A DNA stretch of 64,000 bases from Hazenella coriacea (GTDB taxonomy: Bacteria; Bacillota; Bacilli; Thermoactinomycetales; Thermoactinomycetaceae): assembly GCF_004341825.1 (NCBI RefSeq), contig NZ_SMAG01000002.1, forward strand, positions 372,001 to 436,000, given 5' to 3'. The notes beneath the pieces are model-generated. The model was given only the letters and a program-made list of their open reading frames with translations, ran no database searches and had not been told where the DNA came from. Below, piece after piece: positions 50,031 through 57,334 of this stretch. Positions within the stretch are counted from its first letter, which is position 1; every line of letters begins with the position of its first letter. Both the position numbers and the translations under genes were made by a program.

Positions 50031-50230
50031 GTGTTGGAGTCCGATTTTCACCCTCCATGAGCTTGTACCTTGCAAAGAAGAGGAAAAGTTCGCTTCACTC
50101 TTCGATTCCGGGAGAAGGCAAAAGGCATCGAGGTCTTTCAAAGGAGAGTTGCCTCCTCTTTTCCTTTATCGAAGGGTTCCGCTAAGTAGTGGTACAAAGT
50201 CATTTCGTGCGAAATATCGACTCCTAACTA
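50031..50230 (+). ncRNA. Candidate structured non-coding RNA
   Basis: No frame of note is present, but three nested helices span about 195 nt: GGAGTC (50036-50041) with GACTCC (50219-50224), CTTGTACC (50062-50069) with GGTAC-AAG (50191-50199), and AGAGGAAAAG (50079-50088) with CTTTTCCTTT (50158-50167). An inner GGCAA/TTGCC helix competes with CTTCGAT/ATCGAGG. The overall shape, a long imperfect rod, recalls 6S-type RNAs, but no 6S signature is confirmed. Elements B and C flank it. Confidence 0.4.
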
Positions 50231-50240
50231 AAACCTAGGA

Positions 50241-50320
50241 GGGGGAGATGTCTTTATGGGGGACGGCTTTTGCGAATATGCTTGGAGATTGATGCAGAGA
50301 AACATCTCCTCGACGGGCTC
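50241..50320 (+). repeat. Dispersed ~80-nt hairpin element, copy C
   Basis: Stem GGAGATGT (50244-50251) / ACATCTCC (50302-50309), inner GACGGCTTTTGCG and GGAGATTGATGCAGAGAAAC, ending CGACGGGCT. It lies about 100 bases before the response-regulator gene. Confidence 0.75.
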
Positions 50321-50417
50321 TGGATCATGCTGTGAATGAATGACTGAAGTCTTTTTTATAATTTTGTTAAGAACATCAGGTTTCAGTTCAAGTAGTCGAG
50401 AAAGGAGAGCTGGAGAT

Positions 50418-51134
50418 ATGGATGCACGAATCCTTTTAGTAGATGATGAAGTAGAGATTTTAAACCTAATTCAGATTGTCTTGAAAAAAGAAGGCATTCA
50501 ACAGATCGCTACAGCTACAAATGCAGCAGAGGCTGTGGAGCTTTGTCGGAAGTTCCAACCACATATCATTATTTTAGATGTGATGTTGCCTGACGGTGAT
50601 GGATTTGATGTATGTAAACAGTTACGCCAGTTTACTTATGCACCTGTATTATTTTTAACGGCTCGTACCACTGATTTAGATAAATTAACAGGTTTTAGTA
50701 TGGGGGGAGATGATTATATTACCAAGCCGTTTAATCCTTTGGAGATTGCGGCCAGAGTGAAGGCGCAGTTAAGACGATTACAATTGTTCCAATCTACCCC
50801 TGGAAAAGAAACGGCTAAGATTTATGATTTTGGTCGTTTCTTAGTGAATGAATCAGCGGGATTACTCATGGTAGAGGGACACGAAGTTCCTTGTCCAGCA
50901 ATGGAATTTAAACTATTACTCTACCTATGCTCACATCCCAATCGTATTTTTAGCAAACAGCAGATTTATGAACAAGTATGGGAAGAAGAGAGTTTAGGTG
51001 ATGAGAATACGGTGATGGTGCATATTCGCCGTTTGCGAGAAAAAATAGAGTTAGTTCCGAGTCGCCCCGAGTGGATCGTTACAGTTCGGGGATTAGGATA
51101 TAAATTAGTGACCCCACAAGGAAGATCTCTATGA
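50418..51134 (+). CDS. OmpR-family response regulator
   Basis: The 238-residue protein has a receiver domain (ILLVDDEVEIL, phosphoacceptor Asp54 in IIILDVMLPDGDG, LTARTTDLDKL, ITKPF) and an OmpR-type winged helix (about 140-235: HIRRLREKIELVPSRPEWIV and VRGLGYKL). It is the partner of the kinase encoded in the overlapping next gene. ATG 50418 is preceded by AAGGAGAGCTGGAGA; the frame's upstream extension overlaps the leader. An upstream hairpin element (copy C) lies in its leader. Confidence 0.92.
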   Translation: MDARILLVDDEVEILNLIQIVLKKEGIQQIATATNAAEAVELCRKFQPHIIILDVMLPDGDGFDVCKQLRQFTYAPVLFLTARTTDLDKLTGFSMGGDDYITKPFNPLEIAARVKAQLRRLQLFQSTPGKETAKIYDFGRFLVNESAGLLMVEGHEVPCPAMEFKLLLYLCSHPNRIFSKQQIYEQVWEEESLGDENTVMVHIRRLREKIELVPSRPEWIVTVRGLGYKLVTPQGRSL

Positions 51135-52903
51135 AGGTATTTGGTCGGTTTACGTGGCACTTTTTATCTCGCTTACTCATCATGCCATTTATTTATTTTG
51201 TTATTTACGTGATCATCGGAATCGTTTTTATGATGACGGAGTTCCCGATCACAAATGAAAATCGTACTGAGCCTATGTTATTTTCTGAGCATGAAAAGTA
51301 TATTAGCGAAGTGGCATGGTTTACAGATATTGACTCTAATCACAAGGTGAAGATTGATCCTAGGATTTTAAAAGATTTACAGAAAAAAAAGTCGTGGGTT
51401 CAAGTGTTAAATCGATCGGGAAACGAAATTTATCAATCAGGGCGCCCTTCTTACTTTCCTACTCATTATTTCCAAGGTCAACTAGCTGATTATAAATATC
51501 ACCGAGTCTCAACACCCTATGATATTTACGTCTGGTCATCAGTAAAGGATGGGAAAGAGTATACTTGGGTAATAGGTAGACCCAATGCAGAGCTATGGAT
51601 GAAAACGATTCAATCCAATACTAAACTTGAAAATAACAAGGTGGAAGTTTCAAAAGAGGTCTTAAATACACTTGCGGACAATCATGTGTGGGTTCAGATC
51701 ATCAATGATCAAGGAAAGGAGATTTTTCAATCTCAGCGCCCTTCATCTCTTCCTACTTCTTATACGCATGGAGACTTAATTCATGAGATCAACCAGTCTC
51801 AACAAGTCAAGTATGCCACAGGAAACTTAGATGGGCATGAAATTATTTGGATCATTGGAAATGTAAATCCAAAAGAAAAAGCTACTAAGGCGACAGAAGT
51901 AGCCGTTGAGTTCGGAAAAGATGAGTTGCGGGGGATGATTTACTTATACTCTCTCATTGGTAGTACGATCTTAGTCACAATCATTGTCGCCTACTTTTTC
52001 GGTCAACGCATGGGAGTCCCATTAATCCATATGATGAAATGGATTCAAGCACTTGCACAGGGACAGTATGATGAACCTAAAGATAAGAAAGGGAGACCAG
52101 CTAGCCGATCTCCATCGTCCAGTGAATTCCGTCGTCCCTTTCGGACATATCGAGAAGTTTTTGATTCTCTCCAACAATTAGCAGATATTTTAAAGAAAAA
52201 TGAGGAGAACCGAATCCGCTTGGAAAAAACCAGAGAAGAGTGGATTGCAGGAGTTTCCCATGATTTAAAAACACCTCTCTCCTCCGTGAAAGGTTATGCC
52301 AAGTTGCTAGCAGAAGAGGGATTTGATTGGGAGAAACATGAGATCAAAACGTATGCAAGTGTCATTGAGGATAAAGCTGGACATATGGAAAATCTGATTG
52401 AAGACCTCAATCTTACTTTCCGTTTGAAAAACGAAGCTCTCCCTTTACAAAAGAATAAGGAGAATCTAGTTGAAGTCGTCCGCCGCTCGGTGATTGATTT
52501 GGCGAATGGTCATCTGGGTGAGCAACATCAGGTTGAATTTGAGTGTGAGATGAATGAATACTGGATTCCTATGGACCGAAAATGGTTCCAGCGTGCTTTA
52601 AATAATTTACTCGGCAATGCTGCTGTCCATAATCCTCCAGGAACCTTGATTCGTGTAACTGTGGGAAAAAATGAAGGACAGCTATGGATTCAAATTAGTG
52701 ATGATGGGATTGGCATGGATGAAGAAATGCAATCTCATCTGTTTGAGCGTTATTATCGAGGGACGAATACCACACAACGCAACGGAGGAACGGGATTAGG
52801 CATGGCGATTGCTCAACAGCTTCTCATTGCGCATGGGGCTCGAATTGAGTTAGAGAGTCAGTTGGGAGAAGGGACTGTGATTACAATCTGGTTTGATCAG
52901 TAG
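51131..52903 (+). CDS. Sensor histidine kinase with duplicated extracellular unit
   Basis: The 590-residue kinase has membrane helices at about 12-36 and 272-296 and an extracellular region of some 235 residues. That region contains two related units: WVQVLNRSGNEIYQSGRPSY (about 95) and WVQIINDQGKEIFQSQRPSS (about 190), each followed by a G-E-W-IG strand (YTWVIGRPN; IIWIIGNVN). HAMP-like linker, HisKA with GVSHDLKTPLSSVKG (His377) and HATPase_c (NNLLGNAAVHN, SDDGIGMD, GTGLGMAIAQQL) follow. The start overlaps the regulator's stop. It probably senses an envelope or peptide stress for the ABC transporter downstream. Confidence 0.92.
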   Translation: MKVFGRFTWHFLSRLLIMPFIYFVIYVIIGIVFMMTEFPITNENRTEPMLFSEHEKYISEVAWFTDIDSNHKVKIDPRILKDLQKKKSWVQVLNRSGNEIYQSGRPSYFPTHYFQGQLADYKYHRVSTPYDIYVWSSVKDGKEYTWVIGRPNAELWMKTIQSNTKLENNKVEVSKEVLNTLADNHVWVQIINDQGKEIFQSQRPSSLPTSYTHGDLIHEINQSQQVKYATGNLDGHEIIWIIGNVNPKEKATKATEVAVEFGKDELRGMIYLYSLIGSTILVTIIVAYFFGQRMGVPLIHMMKWIQALAQGQYDEPKDKKGRPASRSPSSSEFRRPFRTYREVFDSLQQLADILKKNEENRIRLEKTREEWIAGVSHDLKTPLSSVKGYAKLLAEEGFDWEKHEIKTYASVIEDKAGHMENLIEDLNLTFRLKNEALPLQKNKENLVEVVRRSVIDLANGHLGEQHQVEFECEMNEYWIPMDRKWFQRALNNLLGNAAVHNPPGTLIRVTVGKNEGQLWIQISDDGIGMDEEMQSHLFERYYRGTNTTQRNGGTGLGMAIAQQLLIAHGARIELESQLGEGTVITIWFDQ

Positions 52904-52940
52904 TTAAAAATGAGAACAAATAAGGATCTAACGAAATCAA

Positions 52941-52973
52941 AACAGACCTTACTGGAATGAAGGTCTGTTTTTT
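52941..52973 (+). terminator. Terminator of the two-component operon
   Basis: AACAGACCTT/AAGGTCTGTT stem followed by TTTTATG; it separates the regulator-kinase pair from the ABC genes. Confidence 0.88.
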
Positions 52974-53147
52974 ATGTAGTTTGTAGTAGGTTTCAATAGG
53001 AAGGATTAGACGAGAGATAGTTTAGAATTTTGCCGAATTTAACCGCAATTATAACATATTAGACTTCCAAGTGAATTAAGGTGTTGTTTATGTTCTGTTT
53101 CAGTTTGGTTCAACTTCGGGTTTTATGATGAATCTGAGGTGAGACAA

Positions 53148-54062
53148 ATGAGTGTAAATGTGATTGAAACGAATCAGTTAACCCGTAACTTTGGTAAGCG
53201 CATCTCAGTGAATGCGATTGATCTGAAAGTACCCCAAGGTGAAATTTATGGTTTTCTAGGTCCAAACGGAGCCGGTAAAACAACGACGATTCGGATGTTG
53301 TTGGGTTTGATTAAGCCGAGCTCAGGCTCTGTTCGTATATTTGGAAAAGATCTTTCCAAGCATCGCCAGTCGATTTTAAAGCGAGTGGGATCTCTGGTTG
53401 AGTCTCCATCTTTTTATGGTCATTTAAGTGGTTTCGAAAACTTAAAAGTAGTGGCTACCATATTGGGAGTTTCCCAGAAACGAATCACCGAAGTGTTAAA
53501 GATGGTTCGTTTAGAAAAAGATGCCCATCGGAAAGCTAAGCAATATTCATTGGGAATGAAGCAACGTTTAGGAATTGCGATTGCCATGTTAGCAAATCCA
53601 GAGTTGCTGATCTTAGATGAACCCACCAATGGATTGGACCCTGCTGGAATTCAAGAGATCCGTGAGTTGATTAAGGAATTACCTAGACAAACAGGAGTCA
53701 CTGTTCTCGTATCGAGTCATCTACTTAGTGAAGTTGAACAAATGGTTAGCTATATAGGGGTGATTGCAGAGGGGAAATTGCTCTTTCAAGATCGGATTGA
53801 TGCCTTACAGAAGAAAAGTCAGTCTAAGTTAATCATCGATGTCAATCAACCACAAGAAGCTTGTCGTTGGCTACAAAAGCAAGGTTGGTCTTCTTATGTG
53901 GAAGATCAAATGCTTTGCCTAGATCAGCTAGATCGTCTTCAAACACCAGCGATTGTAGAGTCATTAGTGTTAAATCGCTACTCCGTGTATGAAGTGAAAC
54001 AAAGTCAGAAGTCATTGGAGGATATCTTCCTAGAGATGACTGGAAAGGGGCAGAGTTTATGA
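53148..54062 (+). CDS. ABC transporter ATP-binding protein (LanF/BcrA-like)
   Basis: The 304-residue ATPase has Walker A GPNGAGKTT, Q-loop region LVESPSFYGHLSG, signature YSLGMKQRLGIA, Walker B LLILDEPTNGLDP and the H-loop SSHLLSEVE, plus a C-terminal extension of about 90 residues as in BcrA and NisF/SpaF-type self-immunity ATPases. It should energise two permease subunits encoded directly after it. ATG 53148 follows GAGGTGAG; GTG 53139 is within that site. Probably the target of the upstream two-component system. Confidence 0.9.
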   Translation: MSVNVIETNQLTRNFGKRISVNAIDLKVPQGEIYGFLGPNGAGKTTTIRMLLGLIKPSSGSVRIFGKDLSKHRQSILKRVGSLVESPSFYGHLSGFENLKVVATILGVSQKRITEVLKMVRLEKDAHRKAKQYSLGMKQRLGIAIAMLANPELLILDEPTNGLDPAGIQEIRELIKELPRQTGVTVLVSSHLLSEVEQMVSYIGVIAEGKLLFQDRIDALQKKSQSKLIIDVNQPQEACRWLQKQGWSSYVEDQMLCLDQLDRLQTPAIVESLVLNRYSVYEVKQSQKSLEDIFLEMTGKGQSL

Positions 54063-54787
54063 TTTTTCGTATTCTCTCTGCCGATTGGATCAAAATGAAG
54101 CGAACATGGTTAGTTTGGCTCACTTTATTGGGCCCAGTCTTCATGTTATTTGCTCAATCGGTCAATTATGGAGTCCGTGCAGACTATCTATTAAAGTTTG
54201 GCTGGGAAGGGAAAAACTCTTTATTTTTTTGGATCTTTGCTTTGCTAGGTCTTACCTTGATGTTAGGAAGTTGTATTTTAGCTGCGATGATGGCAGGACA
54301 TGAGCATGATGCAAATGCTTGGAAACAAATTTTTGCTTTACCAGTATCACGTTGGCAATTATTTATTAGTAAAGCAATCTGGTTGTGCATTTTTATAGGA
54401 ATTAGTGCATTATTGACCGTTGTGAGTATGGGGATTTTTGGGGTGGTAGTTGGATTACCACAACCGATTCCTTGGGTCAATTTAACTAAGTTAATCATGT
54501 ATCCCTATCTAGCGACGATTCCTATTCTAGCGATTCAACTTGCGTTATCTCTAAATATGAAGAATCAAGCGATTCCCATTACTGTAGGGGTGATTGGTTC
54601 TATCTTAGGTCCTATATTTGCAATGGATTCTAATCCATATCTTCATTGGGTTCCATTGGCGTATCCTTCGCTTGCGGACATTGGACAAAATCCAGAAGCG
54701 GGAATGATGGCTCTTTATGGTGGATTAGTAGGAGTTGCTCTTATTCTAATCGGCGCTATTCAGTTTTCTCGTAAAGAAGTGAGATAG
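54059..54787 (+). CDS. ABC-2-type permease subunit 1 (LanE/LanG-like)
   Basis: The 242-residue membrane protein has six predicted helices and the N-terminal MIFRILSADWIKMKRTWLVW, typical of lantibiotic-immunity permeases (a short amphipathic segment, then helix 1). AGHEHDANAWKQIFALPVSR is the conserved cytoplasmic loop (coupling with the ATPase). The start overlaps the ATPase gene by 4 bases. Paired with a second permease it should form a LanFEG- or Bcr-type exporter that removes antimicrobial peptides from the membrane; specificity is unknown. Confidence 0.85.
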   Translation: MIFRILSADWIKMKRTWLVWLTLLGPVFMLFAQSVNYGVRADYLLKFGWEGKNSLFFWIFALLGLTLMLGSCILAAMMAGHEHDANAWKQIFALPVSRWQLFISKAIWLCIFIGISALLTVVSMGIFGVVVGLPQPIPWVNLTKLIMYPYLATIPILAIQLALSLNMKNQAIPITVGVIGSILGPIFAMDSNPYLHWVPLAYPSLADIGQNPEAGMMALYGGLVGVALILIGAIQFSRKEVR

Positions 54788-54805
54788 AGAGGAGGTTGAA
54801 AGAAT

Positions 54806-55528
54806 ATGTTTTTACGAGTATTTAAAGCTGAGTGGATGAAGGTGAGATGGTCAATAATATTGGGGATCATCTGGATTGCACCCGCATTGGCGATCTTTGC
54901 AGGATTATCCGGGTTAGATATGTTTCCGGGGTCTTCTAAATGGTTGACAGTCTATCTAATGGGAGTGATCCAATATACGACCTTATTTTTACCTATATTA
55001 GTGGGTATATTTGCAGCATTTGTCTGTCGATATGAGCATGTCGGGGGTGGGTGGAAATTAACCCTTGCTTTACCTGCTTCTCGAACACAGGTGTTTCTCG
55101 CCAAATACTTGCTCGTAATATTGTTAGCAGCAGGAGTTCAACTTCTATTATTATTGGGAATCTGGTTAACTGGAACTTTACTTGATTTTGGGGGTTCTTT
55201 TCCTTGGAAAGAGATTGGAGCAAAGATCTTTTTCGGTTGGGTCATGTTGCTCCCACTAGCAGCATTGCAGCTATGGGTTTCGTATCTTTGGAAAAATTTT
55301 GCGGCACCATTAGCGTTAAATGTCATTTTTACCATCCCAACCATATTGGTTGCTCAGTCTTCATTGGGATCTTACTATCCTTGGGCACAACCCTTTCTGG
55401 CGATGATTCCAAGTGGACAAGAATTGGCACAAAATGTACCTGATTTGATGTATAGCATGATTATCGGAAGCTGGATTCTTTTCTTCTGTGGTGGACTTAT
55501 CATGTTTAATCGTAGAGATTGGACCTAA
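54806..55528 (+). CDS. ABC-2-type permease subunit 2 (LanE/LanG-like)
   Basis: The 240-residue membrane protein is homologous in layout to the preceding permease: MFLRVFKAEWMKVRWSIILG at the N-terminus, CRYEHVGGGWKLTLALPASR as the conserved loop, and six helices. It lies 18 bases after the first permease gene behind GAGAGGAGG and ends the operon at a terminator. Confidence 0.85.
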   Translation: MFLRVFKAEWMKVRWSIILGIIWIAPALAIFAGLSGLDMFPGSSKWLTVYLMGVIQYTTLFLPILVGIFAAFVCRYEHVGGGWKLTLALPASRTQVFLAKYLLVILLAAGVQLLLLLGIWLTGTLLDFGGSFPWKEIGAKIFFGWVMLLPLAALQLWVSYLWKNFAAPLALNVIFTIPTILVAQSSLGSYYPWAQPFLAMIPSGQELAQNVPDLMYSMIIGSWILFFCGGLIMFNRRDWT

Positions 55529-55531
55529 TTG

Positions 55532-55570
55532 AGAAGTGTGGGGATTAATTCCCTACACTTTTTATTTTTG
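55532..55570 (+). terminator. Terminator of the ABC operon
   Basis: AAGTGTGGGGA/TCCCTACACTT imperfect stem followed by TTTATTTTT. Confidence 0.8.
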
Positions 55571-55780
55571 GAGAAAAGCAGATGTCATAAAAGTACATTT
55601 CTCTCAAGCTGTTTGTAAATAAAAATAGCACAATATAAACATTCACCCTTTTCTTCACGAAAAATTCACATATAATATATATATCTGGAGTGAGTCATTG
55701 GTCATTCGACTTCAGATTCTGTTCATTACTCTACTGAGTCAAACAACTTGAATGAATTAAGTTGTTTGATCCCATGAATG

Positions 55781-55863
55781 GAGGGAGAGATGTTTCTCTG
55801 ACGAACGACTTTTGTGGGTTCGCTACGAGAGTGAGACAGAGAAACAGCGATCCGGCGGGATTT
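55781..55863 (+). repeat. Dispersed ~80-nt hairpin element, copy D
   Basis: Perfect 10-bp stem TGTTTCTCTG (55792-55801) / CAGAGAAACA (55838-55847), inner GACGAACGACTTTTGTG and CGCTACGAGAGTGAGA, ending CCGGCGGGAT. It is about 40 bases before the next membrane-protein gene. The 55571-55780 stretch has no gene. Confidence 0.8.
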
Positions 55864-55903
55864 GGGTTTATATGTGACTAACAATGCTCATATAGAGTTC
55901 ATT

Positions 55904-56323
55904 ATGAGAATCACAGAGAGATGGGGATGTGTTCGGGTGACGTATATACTGATTCTGATCGCCACGTTTTTGTTAATGGGATTGAATTGGAAGTTGTTGG
56001 ACATCCCGGGTTTTTTCTATTATTCGAGTGTGCGTCCCTGTTTGTTGCTTATATTTAAAGAGAGACTTTCAAAGGTAGAGGATGTTTACTATTGGGAAAT
56101 CGTTGGTGCAGTAGGTACGATGGCCCATTTAAGTCTTTTACCTGCATATATAATTTCTTTTGATTTATTAAGTATTTCCCCAATTGGTTTACGCTGGGTT
56201 AGTTTCTTCTTAATTAACTATATTTGGTGGCTATTCTATTCCTACCGTAAAGTGAAAGAACATACAGCTGAAACACCTGCGCTATGTCCGCGCAATCGAT
56301 TGGGAATCAGTAGTGAAACATGA
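55904..56323 (+). CDS. Hypothetical membrane protein
   Basis: A 139-residue protein from ATG 55904 (or about 125 from a GTG near 55938) with three or four hydrophobic segments (VTYILILIATFLLMGLNW, EIVGAVGTMAHLSLLPAYII, LRWVSFFLINYIWWLFYSY) and a hydrophilic tail. The start is uncertain because no strong ribosome-binding site precedes ATG 55904. No family recognised. It lies directly after hairpin element D. Confidence 0.5.
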   Translation: MRITERWGCVRVTYILILIATFLLMGLNWKLLDIPGFFYYSSVRPCLLLIFKERLSKVEDVYYWEIVGAVGTMAHLSLLPAYIISFDLLSISPIGLRWVSFFLINYIWWLFYSYRKVKEHTAETPALCPRNRLGISSET

Positions 56324-56339
56324 AGTTTTGGGGACTTTA

Positions 56340-56375
56340 GGAACTCTCTGCCTAGAAGCAGAGGGTTTTCTTGTA
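56340..56375 (+). terminator. Rho-independent terminator
   Basis: AACTCTCTGC/GCAGAGGGTT stem followed by TTCTT. Confidence 0.75.
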
Positions 56376-56595
56376 TGCTAATGGAAAATTTGTACATTGG
56401 CCCGTTCCCGGCTTTCTCAAAAAGATCCTGTGGTAAAATGTGAATATCCCTGAGCGATCCTATTATTTGAAAGTTAAAAAAGTGCTTTACGATTGAGTTA
56501 GAATGAGTTCATAATGATAGTTATCCATCATCAGTAGCATACATTGAAACGTTTTAGTTTGTGACTGATTGAATGGGGAGGAAGGAGGAAGGCTG

Positions 56596-56859
56596 GTGCA
56601 TATCAAATCTCAGTGGTTTTTGATTATTTTCATCATCATTATTTCTTTTCACTTGAGCGAAGGAAGAACTTATGCAGCCACTCTTATGGGAGTAGATGAG
56701 AAGCCAAAGATTATTTCAATGGCGTACTCTTCTGATATTAAACTTGTACCTGAACATACCGTTCCTGATGAAGAAGTGCCAGTTCCCACTTTTATCATTC
56801 CAATAGCGGTTGCTTTGGTTGCTTCGATTGGCTTGTGGATCTGGTTTTATCGGTCATGA
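56596..56859 (+). CDS. Small membrane-anchored protein with signal peptide
   Basis: The 87-residue protein starts at GTG 56596 (AAGGAGGAAGG seven bases upstream). It has a signal-peptide-like helix (HIKSQWFLIIFIIIISFHLS, with a possible cleavage after TYA), an external Pro/Val/Glu stretch (VPEHTVPDEEVPVP) and a C-terminal membrane helix (FIIPIAVALVASIGLWIWF) with a short basic end, an LPXTG-protein-like layout without the sorting motif. The function is unknown. A terminator follows. Confidence 0.6.
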   Translation: MHIKSQWFLIIFIIIISFHLSEGRTYAATLMGVDEKPKIISMAYSSDIKLVPEHTVPDEEVPVPTFIIPIAVALVASIGLWIWFYRS

Positions 56860-56907
56860 AAGGGATTATAAATAATAAAGACGTTCCTAACCGCATGGAT
56901 TACCATT

Positions 56908-56940
56908 TAAAGACCTCTATACAAAATGGTCTTTTTTATT
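56908..56940 (+). terminator. Rho-independent terminator
   Basis: AAAGACC/GGTCTTT stem followed by TTTTATT; the flanking ACCATT and AATGGT can extend or compete with it. Confidence 0.75.
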
Positions 56941-57267
56941 TAAAACACAGCATGTAATTGCCCCAGAAGTCATCATTTTTTGTCTCCATTGTACTTTTGT
57001 GCAAAAAGTTACTTAGAAAAATAGGCTTCTGGTTTCTTTTTTATCTGTTTCAAAAAAATGATTTCGACACAAATTTGCAAAAAAATGATTTCCCCCCTTG
57101 ACGTAATGAGTAAACAGAGAAATAATATTATTGAAATCAATTTTAAAGGAATCAAAATATTTTTGTATTGTCCCAATGATTCCCACCCTATGTTTTCAAA
57201 ATAATTGAACCAAATATGTATGTAGATCACGCCTATCCTGCTGGAGGTATTTTTTTCTCGCAAAAAA

Positions 57268-57285
57268 TGAATGATTGTTCATTCA
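57268..57285. promoter_or_regulatory. FadR operator of the fadNAE operon
   Basis: TGAATGATTGTTCATTCA is an 18-bp palindrome that matches the Bacillus FadR (YsiA) consensus TGAATGANTANTCATTCA at all but one position. It is 50 bases before fadN. FadR represses beta-oxidation genes until long-chain acyl-CoA binds it. Confidence 0.85.
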
Positions 57286-57334
57286 CGGGTGAATTTGACT
57301 TCGATAGGATTGATCTAAAGAGAGGGGGATATAC

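Noticed and set aside
57009-57263. 84-residue minus-strand frame upstream of fadN
   Set aside because: No start signal, Ile/Phe/Lys composition expected from AT-rich DNA, and it lies in the fadN regulatory region.
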